The notes beneath the pieces were generated by a model. That model was not told the DNA's origin. It saw nothing but the letters and a program-made list of their open reading frames with translations, and did not search any database. Positions 33,604-42,455 of a stretch of 64,000 nt of DNA are shown one piece after another (within the stretch, counting starts at the first letter, position 1; every line of letters starts with the position of its first letter). This stretch comes from Labrys wisconsinensis (GTDB taxonomy: Bacteria > Pseudomonadota > Alphaproteobacteria > Rhizobiales > Labraceae), in contig NZ_JAUSVX010000008.1 of the NCBI RefSeq assembly GCF_030814995.1, positions 248,001-312,000 on the forward strand, read 5' to 3'. A program made the translations under genes and the position numbers.

Positions 33604-34365
33604 TCAGGCTGCGGACGCCGCCACCAACGCGCTGGCCTTCAGCCTCAGATAGACCGGCCGCGCCGCCTCGGCGATCGGCTTGAGGTCGTCGCGCAGGCTC
33701 TCGAAGGCCGGCTGCGGCCGCGGCGGGCCGAAGCCGGTCGACTTCTCCACCGCATCGTACCAGGCCGGCGCCCAGACGCCGTCGCTGGCGCGCCGGCCGG
33801 GCGGCCAGGCGAGCATCGCCTCGCTGAACGGGATGCCGCAGGCGCGGCACAGCGCGGTGAGCACGCCGCGGGGATCGGCGAGCACGTCGGCCGCGTCGAT
33901 GACCGGCGGCGCATGGCCGAGACGGTCCGCCTCCCGCTCGAACAGCGCCGCCTGCATCGGCACGCCGATCGCCTCCAGGCTCACCGCATCCCATTTCTGG
34001 GTGTAGGAGGCGAGCACGGCCTCCGGCGCGCGGATCAGGAAGCAGTTGACCATGTGCCGCGACCAGTCCAGCGGAAAGTCCGGCTGCATGTGGTGGGTCA
34101 TGTGCTTCTGGTACCAGACCGTCCGTCCGTCCGGGACGGGGCCGGTGAGGTCCTCGGCGACGCGGGCGGGGTCGGTCGGCTGGGAGGCGATCACAGCCTC
34201 GCGCATCGGATGGTCGGCGCCGGTCGCCGCGAGCGAGGCGGCATAGAAGGGCTCGTCGCTCACCGCCGCGTCCGGGCGGTTCTCGAAGGCGCGCATCATC
34301 GCGGTGGAGATGTTGCGCGGGCCGGACCACATGGCGATGCGGATGGTGGGCGAGGGCAGGGGCAT
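33604..34365 (-). CDS. Sulfotransferase-like P-loop protein
   Basis: The protein has 253 residues. It starts TIRIAMWSGPRNISTAMMRAFENR, where SGPRNIST is a sulfotransferase-type 5'-phosphate loop. VWYQKHMTHHMQPDFPLDWSRHMVNCFLIRAPEAVLASYTQKW resembles the 3'-phosphate-binding strand and helix. The family is found in many proteobacteria with no known acceptor. It is inserted between the fliJ end and cheR, but I see no reason to link it to motility. Confidence 0.7.
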   Translation of the reverse strand: MPLPSPTIRIAMWSGPRNISTAMMRAFENRPDAAVSDEPFYAASLAATGADHPMREAVIASQPTDPARVAEDLTGPVPDGRTVWYQKHMTHHMQPDFPLDWSRHMVNCFLIRAPEAVLASYTQKWDAVSLEAIGVPMQAALFEREADRLGHAPPVIDAADVLADPRGVLTALCRACGIPFSEAMLAWPPGRRASDGVWAPAWYDAVEKSTGFGPPRPQPAFESLRDDLKPIAEAARPVYLRLKASALVAASAA

Positions 34366-34445
34366 GGGCGTTCCGGCTCCGAGGGGGCCGCCCCTCATAG
34401 CCGCAGCGCGACGTCGGGTGAAGGGCGGGCGCCCGGCGTGCCGGC

Positions 34446-35309
34446 TCAGCGCAGCGCCGTGCGCGCCACGGCGGCGAAGGGCACGGCCGCCGCGGGCCGG
34501 GCCGGGCCGGGGACATAGAGCCCGCGTCGCTCCGCGTGCGGCCTGAAGGCGTCGGTGAGGCCGACCACCGTCTCGGCGGCGCCGAGGATGAGGAAGCCGT
34601 CGGGCGCGAGCTGGCGGGCGATGCGGCCGAGCACGTCGATCTTGGTCTCGGCGTCGAAATAGATCAGGACGTTGCGGCAATAGACGATGTCGAAGCGCCC
34701 GAGGGCGCTGAAGTCGCGCAGCAGGTTCAGCGGGCGGAACTGCACCATCGCGCGGATCTTCGGCTCGATCTCCCACATGTCGCCCTTCTGGGCGAAGTGC
34801 TTCATCAAAAGCTGGATCGGCAGGCCGCGCTGCACCTCGAACTGGGTGTAGAGCCCGCTCCTGGCGCGCTCCAGCACCTGGTTGGAGAGGTCGGTGGCGA
34901 GGATCTCGATCGACCAGCCCGCCACCTTCGCCCCCAGGCCGTCGAGCATCATGGCGAGCGTGTAGGGCTCCTGGCCGGTGGAGGCGGCGGCGCACCAGAT
35001 GCGCAGCCGGCGCTGGGCGGCGCGGGCGCCCATCAGCGCCGGCAGCATCGCCTCGCGGAAATGCTCGAAGGGCAGCTTGTCGCGGAAGAAGAAGCTCTCG
35101 TTGGTGGTCATCGCCTCGACCACCGCCGCCTCCAGGGCCGGCGTCCCGGCCCTGAGGCGGGCGACGATGTCGGAGAGCGAGGCGAGGCCATGGCGGCGCG
35201 CCACCGGCAAGAGCCGGCTCTCCGCCAGGTACTGCTTGTCCTCGGACAGGACCAGCCCCGACCGGTCCTTCAGCAGCCGGCGCAGGAAGTCGAACTCGGC
35301 GGGAGTCAT
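34446..35309 (-). CDS. cheR: Chemotaxis protein methyltransferase CheR
   Basis: The protein has 287 residues. The N-terminal four-helix domain ([29 protein letters not shown]) precedes the SAM fold ([39 protein letters not shown]). [17 protein letters not shown] is the CheR signature. It methylates receptor glutamates with SAM. Its ATG overlaps the cheB stop by 4 bp. Confidence 0.95.
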   Translation of the reverse strand: MTPAEFDFLRRLLKDRSGLVLSEDKQYLAESRLLPVARRHGLASLSDIVARLRAGTPALEAAVVEAMTTNESFFFRDKLPFEHFREAMLPALMGARAAQRRLRIWCAAASTGQEPYTLAMMLDGLGAKVAGWSIEILATDLSNQVLERARSGLYTQFEVQRGLPIQLLMKHFAQKGDMWEIEPKIRAMVQFRPLNLLRDFSALGRFDIVYCRNVLIYFDAETKIDVLGRIARQLAPDGFLILGAAETVVGLTDAFRPHAERRGLYVPGPARPAAAVPFAAVARTALR

Positions 35310-36610
35310 GTCCGGTCTCCGGAGAACAGGCGCGTGAGCCTCGGCGCGATCTCGCCGAGCGGCAGCAGGGCGGCGCAGTGGCCGGCCTGGGCGACGGCGC
35401 CGGGCATGCCCCAGACGACGCTGGTCGCCTCGTCCTGGGCGACGACATTGCCGCCGGCGGCGACGATGTCGCCCGCGCCCTGCGCGCCGTCCGAGCCCAT
35501 GCCGGTCAGCACCAGGCCCAGCACCGCGCCGCCGAACACCCGGGCGGCCGAGGAGAACAGCGGATCGACCGCGGGCTTGCAGAAATTGATCATCGGCCCG
35601 TCGTCGAGGGCGATGACGCCGTGGCCGTCGGCCGACTTGACCAGCATGTGCCGCCCGCCCGGCGCGACATAGACCCGGCCCGGGCGAATGGCCTCGCCAT
35701 CCACGGCCTCGGCGGTCGGCTTGCCGCAGCTGCGGCCGAGATGCTCGGCGAGGATGGCGGTGAAGGTGGGCGGCATGTGCTGGGTGATCAGCACCGGGAC
35801 ACGCTCGATCAGCGCGGCGATGCCGGCGAGGACGGTGTTGAGCGCCTGCGGGCCGCCGGTCGAGGCGCCGATCGCCAGGAGACGCGGCAGCGTCGGCGAG
35901 AAGGGCCGCAGGGTGACGGCATGGGGGCCGGCCGGCGCCGGCTCGGCGGCGGCGCGGCTCGCGGCCCGCTCCCGGGCCAGGAAGCCGCCCACGGCGGGCG
36001 CGGCGGTCTGCGACGCCCGAAAGACCGGACGCTCGCCGGCGGGCCGCGTCGGCCCTTCGGCACGGGTGGGCGCTTCGCGCGCCTCGGCGCGTGCGACGGT
36101 TTCGCGCGCCTCGGCGCGCATGGGCGCCTCACGCCCGGGCATGGCGGCGAGGCGCCGCAGCACGGCGCGGCGGCCGAGGCTGCGGACCTTCTCGACGATC
36201 TCGCGGCGGAAATCGATGGAGGTCGTCACCTCGCGGTTGGTCTCGGGCTTGGGCACATAGTCCAGCGCCCCGAGGGAGAGGCACTTCAGCGAGATCTCGG
36301 CGTTGCGGCGGGTCAGGGTCGAGGCCATGATCACCGCGCAATTGCGCTTCTTGCGCAGGATCAGCGGCAGGGCCTCGATGCCGTCCATGTCGGGCATCTC
36401 GATGTCGAGGATGACGATGTCGGGATCGGCGCGCTCGATGTCGTCGACCGCCTGGCGGCCGGTGCGGTGGCTGGCGACGATGTCGAAGCCGCCCGCCTCG
36501 GTCAGCCAGCGCACGATCAGCCCGCGCACCACCACCGCGTCGTCGACGACCATGACGCGAACCGGCGGCTCTGCCCGCGTCATGGCCAGGGGGACGGTCG
36601 CCGCACTCAT
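35306..36610 (-). CDS. cheB: Chemotaxis methylesterase/glutamine deamidase CheB
   Basis: The protein has 434 residues. The receiver domain has Asp69 ([14 protein letters not shown]). A long, low-complexity Arg/Ala/Glu-rich linker (~165-235) follows. The esterase domain has the triad: Ser in [12 protein letters not shown], His in [18 protein letters not shown], Asp in [10 protein letters not shown]. It removes methyl groups from receptors when phosphorylated by CheA. The linker is longer than in enteric CheB. Confidence 0.95.
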   Translation of the reverse strand: MSAATVPLAMTRAEPPVRVMVVDDAVVVRGLIVRWLTEAGGFDIVASHRTGRQAVDDIERADPDIVILDIEMPDMDGIEALPLILRKKRNCAVIMASTLTRRNAEISLKCLSLGALDYVPKPETNREVTTSIDFRREIVEKVRSLGRRAVLRRLAAMPGREAPMRAEARETVARAEAREAPTRAEGPTRPAGERPVFRASQTAAPAVGGFLARERAASRAAAEPAPAGPHAVTLRPFSPTLPRLLAIGASTGGPQALNTVLAGIAALIERVPVLITQHMPPTFTAILAEHLGRSCGKPTAEAVDGEAIRPGRVYVAPGGRHMLVKSADGHGVIALDDGPMINFCKPAVDPLFSSAARVFGGAVLGLVLTGMGSDGAQGAGDIVAAGGNVVAQDEATSVVWGMPGAVAQAGHCAALLPLGEIAPRLTRLFSGDRT

Positions 36611-36660
36611 GGGCTCGCTCGCAACGCGGGGAAAAGGGCCGGGCCTGCTCCGTCCGGCCG

Positions 36661-36686
36661 TGACCCCGGACCGGATTCCGGGGTCA
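36661..36686. repeat. Palindrome containing the cheY stop codon
   Basis: TGACCCCGGA (36661-36670) and TCCGGGGTCA (36677-36686) form a perfect 10-bp stem with a 6-nt loop. On the minus strand the first three stem bases are the cheY stop codon (TGA). It separates cheY from cheB and may tune their relative expression, or be a dispersed repeat that landed at the gene end. Confidence 0.65.
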
Positions 36687-37049
36687 GATCAGCCCGACTT
36701 CCTGGAACTTGGCTTCGACGATGTCCTTGTCGAAGGGCTTCATGATGTATTCGTCCGCCCCGGCCCGCATCGCCTTGGCGATATGGGCGATGTCGTTCTC
36801 GGTGGTGCAGAACACCACCTTGGGGTCCTTGCCGCCCGGCAGCTTGCGCAGCTCCCGCAGGAACTCGAAGCCGTCCATGACGGGCATGTTCCAGTCGAGC
36901 AGCACGGCGTCGGGCATGGCCTCCGAGCAGATGTCGAGCGCCTTGCGACCGTCCTCGGCCTCGGTGATCTTGAAGTCGAGGCCCTCGAGGATGCGGCGGG
37001 CGACCTTGCGGATGACGCTGGAATCGTCGACGACGAGGCAATGTTTCAT
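36684..37049 (-). CDS. cheY: Chemotaxis response regulator CheY
   Basis: This is a 121-residue single receiver domain. Asp8-Asp9 ([10 protein letters not shown]), phospho-acceptor Asp52 ([11 protein letters not shown]), Thr in FCTTEND and Lys in IMKPFDKD are all in place. It carries the signal from CheA to the flagellar motor. It is 17 bp after cheW in the operon. Confidence 0.93.
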   Translation of the reverse strand: MKHCLVVDDSSVIRKVARRILEGLDFKITEAEDGRKALDICSEAMPDAVLLDWNMPVMDGFEFLRELRKLPGGKDPKVVFCTTENDIAHIAKAMRAGADEYIMKPFDKDIVEAKFQEVGLI

Positions 37050-37066
37050 GGCGCTCTTCCTTCCGA

Positions 37067-37564
37067 TCAGGCGGCCAGCGCGTCGCTGGTCAGTTCAAGC
37101 ACGCGGTCGACGTCCAGGACGACCATCAGCTGCCCGTCGAGGCGGTGGACGCCCCCCGAGACGCGGGCCCAGCGCGGATCGAGATTGACCGGGTTGGCCT
37201 CCCGCGAGGCGTGCGGGAGCTTCATCACCTCGCCGACCTGGTCGATGATCAGGCCGTAGCTCTCGCCGCGCGACTCGGTGCCCACCGCCATCGTGCCCTT
37301 GCGGCCCTCCATGGCCGGCAGGCCGAGCCGGCAGCGCATGTCGACGGCGGTGACGATGCGCCCGCGCAGGTTGAGCACGCCCGCGATCTCGGGCGGCGAC
37401 AGCGGCACCCGCGTCAGGCGGTCCAGCATGAACACGTCCTGCACCCGGTGGATCGGCAGGCCGAAGAGCTGGCTGCCGATGACGACCGTGACATATTCGG
37501 CGGCGTCGCCCGCCTGCGAATCGGTGGCCTTCAGCGCCAGGCTGTTGTCGTTGGCGATCGTCAT
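37067..37564 (-). CDS. cheW: Chemotaxis coupling protein CheW
   Basis: The protein has 165 residues with the two-subdomain CheW fold. AEYVTVVIGSQLFGLPIHRVQDVF, GVLNLRGRIVTAVDMRCRLGL and GVHRLDGQLMVVLDVDRVL are diagnostic. It links receptors to CheA. Its ATG overlaps the cheA stop by 4 bp. Confidence 0.94.
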   Translation of the reverse strand: MTIANDNSLALKATDSQAGDAAEYVTVVIGSQLFGLPIHRVQDVFMLDRLTRVPLSPPEIAGVLNLRGRIVTAVDMRCRLGLPAMEGRKGTMAVGTESRGESYGLIIDQVGEVMKLPHASREANPVNLDPRWARVSGGVHRLDGQLMVVLDVDRVLELTSDALAA

Positions 37565-40215
37565 GCGGCGGCTCCGTACTCGACGGCGGTCTCCCGCAGG
37601 GCGGCGATCAGGCCCTGGCGGTCGAACTTGGCGACATAATCGTGGAAGCCCGCCTGCCGCCCGCGCTCGATCGCAGCCGGCGTGGTGATCGAGGACAGGG
37701 CAATGATCGGCAGCGAGGCCGTGCGCGGGTCGGCCCGCAGCGCCTCGGCGAACTCGAAGCCGTTCATGTCGGGCATCTCGATGTCGGAGACGACGACCTG
37801 GAAGCCATGGTCGGCCTTGATCAGCGCCAGCGCCTCCTGGGCATCGCCGACGGCAACCACCTGATAGCCGGCCGCCTTCAGCACCGGGGTCAGCATGTTG
37901 CGGAAGAAGGGGGAGTCGTCGACGAAGAGCAGCCGCCTGGTCAGCGCGTCGGCGCTCATCTCCTTGCGGCGAAACCAGTCCTCGAACGCCAGCGGCAGGA
38001 AATGGCCGACATCGATGACCTCGGTCGCCTGGCCCTTGATCACCGCCGAGCCGAGGATGCCGGGAATGTGGCTCTGCACCTGGATGTCGAGCATGTCCTC
38101 GACGATGTCGACGATCTCGTCGACCACCAGGCCCATGGCCCGCCCCGAGTCGGCGAAGACCAGCAGGGGCTGCGTGCCCTCGGCGCTGACGCGCACCTGG
38201 TCGTTGACCGGCACCAGCGGCATCAGCATGCCGCGATACTGGGTGAGGTGGCGCCCGTTCGAGATCTCGATCTTGGCAGCCTCGATCTCCTCCAGGCGGG
38301 TGACCAGCGACAGCGGCACCGCCTTGGGCTCCTGGCCGCCGGCGCGGAAGATCAGCATCGAGGTCAGCTTCTCCTCGTGGACGCGCCGCGTCTCGGCCTC
38401 GCCCTGCGCCTCCTGCAGGCTGGCGACGCCCGAGCCGACCGCCGAGACGATGCCGTTGGGGTCGATGATCATGATCACCAAGCCGTCGCCCAGGATGGTG
38501 TTGCCGGAGAACATCGGGATGTTGCGGAGCTTGGTGCTCATCGGCTTCACCACGATCTCCTCGGTGTGGAAGACGCCGTCGACCACGATGCCGAAGCTCT
38601 GGCTGCCGACCTGCGTCACCACGATGAAGGCGCTGTCCGCCTCGGCGCGGCCGGCGGAGCCCGCGTCCATGCGCAGGAGCTTGCGCAGATGCACCAGCGG
38701 CAGGAGCTTGTTGCGCAGGCGCAGCACCGGCGTGTCGTTGATGTGCTCGATGCGGTGCTCGGCGTTCGACTGGGCGCGCACGAGCTCGACCACCGACAAT
38801 TGCGGGATGGCGAAGCGGTTGTCGGCGCATTCGACGATCAGGGCCGAGACGATGGCCAGCGTCAGCGGGATCTTGATGGCGAAGGTGGTGCCTGCGCCGG
38901 GCATCGACCGGAGGTCGATGGTGCCGCCGATCGCGTCGATGTTGGTGCGCACCACGTCCATGCCGACGCCGCGGCCGGAGACGTTGGTGACGGCCTGCGC
39001 CGTGGAGAAGCCGGCGGCGAAGATGAACTTCTGGACCTGGACGTCCGTCATCTTCTCCAGCTCGGCCTCGGAGGCCAGGCCCTGCTCCGCCGCCTTGCGG
39101 CGGATCCTGTCGACGCTGAGGCCGCGCCCGTCGTCGGCGATCTCGATGATGATGTAGCCGCCCTCGTGGTAGGCGGAGAGGCGGATCGTGCCCTTGGCGG
39201 GCTTACCGCGGCTCTTGCGCTCCTCCGGCGCCTCCAGCCCGTGGTCGGCGGAGTTGCGCACCATATGGGTGAGCGGGTCCTTGATCAGGTCGAGCACCTG
39301 GCGGTCGAGCTCGGTGTCGGCGCCGTGCATCTCCAGCTCGATCTGCTTGCCGAGCTCGTTGGCGAGGTCGCGGACGATGCGGGGCAGCTTCTGCCAGGCA
39401 TTGCCGATGGGCTGCATGCGCGTCTTCATCACGCCTTCCTGCAGCTCGGCCGTGACGTTGGACAGGCGCTGCAGCGGCACCTTGAACTCGCTCTCCTCGT
39501 GGCGGCGCACGATCTCGAGCAGCTGGTTGCGCGTCAGCACGAGCTCCGAGACCATGGTCATCAGCGCCTCGAGCGTGTCGACGTTGACGCGGATCGAGTG
39601 GTTGGCGAGGCTGCCTTCGAGCTTCTCCTCCTCGCGCTCCTTCTCCTGGGACGGGCCGGCGCCCTTGCGGGCCGGGCGCGCCTCCGGCTTCGGCGCTTCG
39701 ACCGCCGGCAGCAGCTCCACCTCGGTCTCGCGGAAAGCGCGCTCGAGCTCGTCGAGCGACACTTCGCCCACCCGCAGCGGCCGCTCGAGCCGCTGGGGCG
39801 CCAGCGTTCCCGTCGGCAGCTCCCGGGCCTTGGCGGGCGCCGCGGCCAGCGACATCTTTTCCAGATCGGCGATCAGGTCGCCGTCGTCGCCCGTCGGCTC
39901 GTTCTCGCTCTGCTCCAGCTCGGCCAGGATCTCCTTGATCCGGTCGATGGTGGAGAGCACCAGGGTGACAGCGCTCCCGGTCACCGTGCTGCCGTCGCGG
40001 AACTTGCCCATCAGCGTCTCGGCCGCATGGGCGAGCGCCTCGAGCCGCGGCAGCCCGAGGAAGCCGCAGGTGCCCTTGATGGTGTGGACGAGGCGGAAGA
40101 TGTTGTCGAGGACCTTGGTGTTGTTCGGGTCGGCCTCGAACTTCACCAGCTCCACGTCGACGACGTCGAGGCTCTCGTTGGTCTCGGTCAGGAATTCCTT
40201 GAGAAGATCGTCCAT
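37561..40215 (-). CDS. cheA: Hybrid chemotaxis kinase CheA with C-terminal receiver
   Basis: The protein has 884 residues. The P1 (Hpt) domain has phospho-acceptor His44 (RLVHTIKGTCGFLG). A long Glu/Pro-rich region and the dimerisation domain follow. The ATPase has LTHMVRNSADHGLE (N box), DDGRGLS and GRGVGMDVV, then a CheW-like domain. Two CheW-like stretches seem to be present before a C-terminal REC domain (~755-884) with LLFVDDSPFFRN and DIEMPDMNG. The extra receiver is a phosphate sink or fine-tuning module in such hybrids. It is the first gene of the che operon, 133 bp from chpT. Confidence 0.95.
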   Translation of the reverse strand: MDDLLKEFLTETNESLDVVDVELVKFEADPNNTKVLDNIFRLVHTIKGTCGFLGLPRLEALAHAAETLMGKFRDGSTVTGSAVTLVLSTIDRIKEILAELEQSENEPTGDDGDLIADLEKMSLAAAPAKARELPTGTLAPQRLERPLRVGEVSLDELERAFRETEVELLPAVEAPKPEARPARKGAGPSQEKEREEEKLEGSLANHSIRVNVDTLEALMTMVSELVLTRNQLLEIVRRHEESEFKVPLQRLSNVTAELQEGVMKTRMQPIGNAWQKLPRIVRDLANELGKQIELEMHGADTELDRQVLDLIKDPLTHMVRNSADHGLEAPEERKSRGKPAKGTIRLSAYHEGGYIIIEIADDGRGLSVDRIRRKAAEQGLASEAELEKMTDVQVQKFIFAAGFSTAQAVTNVSGRGVGMDVVRTNIDAIGGTIDLRSMPGAGTTFAIKIPLTLAIVSALIVECADNRFAIPQLSVVELVRAQSNAEHRIEHINDTPVLRLRNKLLPLVHLRKLLRMDAGSAGRAEADSAFIVVTQVGSQSFGIVVDGVFHTEEIVVKPMSTKLRNIPMFSGNTILGDGLVIMIIDPNGIVSAVGSGVASLQEAQGEAETRRVHEEKLTSMLIFRAGGQEPKAVPLSLVTRLEEIEAAKIEISNGRHLTQYRGMLMPLVPVNDQVRVSAEGTQPLLVFADSGRAMGLVVDEIVDIVEDMLDIQVQSHIPGILGSAVIKGQATEVIDVGHFLPLAFEDWFRRKEMSADALTRRLLFVDDSPFFRNMLTPVLKAAGYQVVAVGDAQEALALIKADHGFQVVVSDIEMPDMNGFEFAEALRADPRTASLPIIALSSITTPAAIERGRQAGFHDYVAKFDRQGLIAALRETAVEYGAAA

Positions 40216-40348
40216 CGCCCCATCCCGACGGCGTACGAGGACGCCACAACTCGGCGGGCAGAATCGCGAGAAAGGATTGAGGATGTCTTAGCGCGCCCTT
40301 GCGGAAAGAGGGCGCGCCGAAGAAATGCGGGAAGGCGGCCGCGGCGGC

Positions 40349-41005
40349 TCAGGGGGCGGCGGTCTGAGGCGCGGCGAGGATCTTCACGCCGCCCTCGATC
40401 GACTCGACGCCGACGCTCATGCCCGCGGCGCGGGCGACGAGGCCGGTGTAGTAGGGCTGGATGGCATGGCTGTCGAGCGTGCCGCCTTCCGGCTCGCCCG
40501 CCAGCAGGGCGATCAGGCCGTGCGGGATGCGCGAATGGTTGCCGGTGGCGACGATCTCGAAGCGGGCGGTGTCGGCATCGCCGGCGACGACGGCGTTGAC
40601 CGAGCCCCCGCGCGGGATGGTCGAGGTCGACACCACCAGGAGGTTGAGGAGCAGCTTGACCTTGTTCTTGGGCATCAGGAGGCGCGGCGCTTCCCATGTC
40701 AGCGCCACCTTCTCGTCATGGATGAAGCCGCGCGCCACGTTCTCGGCATCGCCGAGGTCGATGGAAGCCCCGGCCGAGCCGGCCGCGCCGAAAGCGATGC
40801 GGGCGAACTGCAGGCGGGCCGAGGCGTTGCGCGAGCTCTTCTTGATGAGGTCGAGCGCGAAGCTCTTCATCGAAGGATCGTTCTCGTCCTCCAGCACCTC
40901 GAGCCCGTTGACGATGGCGCCGACCGGATTGATCACGTCGTGGCAGACGCGCGAGCACAGGAGCGCCGCGAGATCGAGGGCATCGAGCTGAAATCCGGCC
41001 GTCAT
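40349..41005 (-). CDS. chpT: Histidine phosphotransferase ChpT
   Basis: The protein has 218 residues. His22 in LLCSRVCHDVINPVGAIVNGLE is the phosphotransfer residue on a DHp-like helical hairpin. The rest is a degenerate Bergerat ATP-binding fold (lacking the usual ATP boxes), ending with GVKILAAP. ChpT passes phosphate from CckA to CtrA and CpdR. It lies directly upstream of cheA in the same direction and may share its transcript, placing a cell-cycle relay protein beside chemotaxis. Confidence 0.93.
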   Translation of the reverse strand: MTAGFQLDALDLAALLCSRVCHDVINPVGAIVNGLEVLEDENDPSMKSFALDLIKKSSRNASARLQFARIAFGAAGSAGASIDLGDAENVARGFIHDEKVALTWEAPRLLMPKNKVKLLLNLLVVSTSTIPRGGSVNAVVAGDADTARFEIVATGNHSRIPHGLIALLAGEPEGGTLDSHAIQPYYTGLVARAAGMSVGVESIEGGVKILAAPQTAAP

Positions 41006-41185
41006 CTGGGCATCCCGAGCGAAGAGGTGCGAGGCAGAACAGAGGCCGCCAGGGCGAATCCGACCGTTCGGCGGTCAGAATCATCCCTCCCGGCCCTGCC
41101 CGATGCCCCTGATAGCCCGCACCGGCTGACATGTGAAGGCCCGCGGTTGCCCGGCCGGAAGGGCTCGCCTATTCCTGGGAGCCCC

Positions 41186-41235
41186 AAGCAGAATTTCCGA
41201 GCTCCGCCCACAGGGCGGACACGAAAACTCTGCTT
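41186..41235. promoter_or_regulatory. Nested inverted repeat in the ybaK leader
   Basis: The outer arms AAGCAGA (41186-41192) and TCTGCTT (41229-41235) enclose inner arms TCCGCCC (41203-41209) and GGGCGGA (41213-41219) with a 3-nt loop. The structure ends 15 bp before the ybaK ATG, leaving GGAGG free. It could be an mRNA leader structure or a protein site. There is no T-run. Confidence 0.5.
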
Positions 41236-41250
41236 AGCCTGGAGGACGCC

Positions 41251-41727
41251 ATGAGACCCGCGACCGCGCCGAGCGCCCTCAAGATCCAGGGCGTGCTGGG
41301 CCCGACCTTCCAGGTTCTCGAGTTCGACGACACCACCCGCACCGCGGCCGACGCGGCGGCGGCCATCGGCTGCACGGTGGCCGAGATCGCCAAGTCGCTG
41401 ATGTTTCGCGCCGCCTCCGGTGCGCCGGTGCTGGTGGTGGCGAGCGGTGTCAACCGGGTCGACGAAAAGAAGGTCGCGGCGCTGATCGGCGAGCCGATCG
41501 GCCGGGCCGACGCCGACTTCGTGCGCGAGAAGACCGGCTTTGCCATTGGCGGCGTGCCGCCGGTCGGCCACAGCGAGCCGCCGGCGACGCTGATCGACGC
41601 CGACCTTGCGGCCTTCACGACGATCTGGGCGGCGGCCGGCACGCCGAACGCCGTCTTCCGCCTGACGCCGGACGATCTCCTGGCCCTGACCGGCGGCCGG
41701 GTCTGCGACGTGCGCCGGGAGGGCTGA
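41251..41727 (+). CDS. YbaK/EbsC-family aminoacyl-tRNA deacylase-like protein
   Basis: This is a 158-residue single editing domain. TAADAAAAIGCTVAEIAKSLMFR, VLVVASGVNRVDEKKVAAL, TGFAIGGVPPVGH and AAGTPNAVFRLTPDDLLALTGG are family signatures. Members hydrolyse mischarged Cys- or Ala-tRNA(Pro). Which substrate this copy uses is not evident. GGAGG precedes the start. Confidence 0.9.
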   Translation: MRPATAPSALKIQGVLGPTFQVLEFDDTTRTAADAAAAIGCTVAEIAKSLMFRAASGAPVLVVASGVNRVDEKKVAALIGEPIGRADADFVREKTGFAIGGVPPVGHSEPPATLIDADLAAFTTIWAAAGTPNAVFRLTPDDLLALTGGRVCDVRREG

Positions 41728-41757
41728 CCGGCTCGCCGGGAGGCCGCCGTCCAGGGG

Positions 41758-42378
41758 TCATGCCACGTCGGCGGTGCCGTATCGGGCCGGGGCGCGGAAG
41801 AGATCGCGGCCGATGGCGCGGGCCGTGCCGAGATGCGCGTCCGGCGTCTGCTCTTGCGAGGGCAGCAGGAACTCGGACGTCGCCACGCCCGCGCCGCAAT
41901 AGTCGAAGATCCCGTGATCGATCTGCGTCCTCATCGCGCCGAAATAGCCGTGCCGCGCATAGGTCCCGTCGTCGGCGCCGCCGATGGCGACGAGATGCAC
42001 CCGCAGGCGGCCGAGCTTCTTCACCAGCCTGCCGTCGGCCGCCTCGTCATAGGCCCAGCCATTGGTGAAGACGCGATCGATCCAGCCCTTGAGCAGTCCC
42101 GGCATCGACCACCAGTAGACGGGGTAGACCAGGACGAGCGCATCGGCGCGCTCGATCCGGGCCTGCTCCACTGCGACATCGGCGGGCAGGGAGGCCCGCC
42201 GCAGGTGATGATCGACATCGGCCGCGGTGAACCTGGGATCGAAGCCCTCGGCGGCGAGGTCGGCGATCTCGACGGAATGGCTGGGATTCGAGCCGGACAC
42301 CCCCTCGGCGACGGCGGCGGCCACGGCATGGCTGAGCGAGCGGGACTTGGGGTGCGAGACGACGATCAGCGCGTGCAT
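41758..42378 (-). CDS. Flavodoxin-fold NAD(P)H:quinone reductase
   Basis: The protein has 206 residues. It starts MHALIVVSHPKSRSLSHAVA (FMN/FAD phosphate loop). ALVLVYPVYWWSMPGLLKGWIDRVFTNGWAY is the diagnostic central motif of the NQO1/KefF/MdaB family, and AIGGADDGTYARHGYF follows. It reduces quinones by two electrons. It diverges from a TetR regulator with a large dyad between them, so it is probably induced by quinone or electrophile stress. Confidence 0.9.
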   Translation of the reverse strand: MHALIVVSHPKSRSLSHAVAAAVAEGVSGSNPSHSVEIADLAAEGFDPRFTAADVDHHLRRASLPADVAVEQARIERADALVLVYPVYWWSMPGLLKGWIDRVFTNGWAYDEAADGRLVKKLGRLRVHLVAIGGADDGTYARHGYFGAMRTQIDHGIFDYCGAGVATSEFLLPSQEQTPDAHLGTARAIGRDLFRAPARYGTADVA

Positions 42379-42417
42379 GCGGGGCGCTCCAGATGCGATT
42401 GCAAGGGGTTGAGGGAT

Positions 42418-42454
42418 CTTATATACTTTTCGTAAGTTACCTTTGGTATATAAG
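42418..42454. promoter_or_regulatory. 37-bp double dyad between quinone reductase and TetR genes
   Basis: The outer arms CTTATATAC (42418-42426) and GTATATAAG (42446-42454) and the inner arms GTAA (42432-42435) and TTAC (42437-42440) share one centre, at 42436. All arms match perfectly. The right arm ends 1 bp before the TetR ATG, so bound repressor would block both divergent genes. This is strong positional evidence for a TetR operator. Confidence 0.75.
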
Positions 42455-42455
42455 C

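Noticed and set aside
37642-40599. A 985-residue plus-strand open frame opposite cheA
   Set aside because: Antisense shadow of cheA caused by high third-position GC. No start signal or family features.
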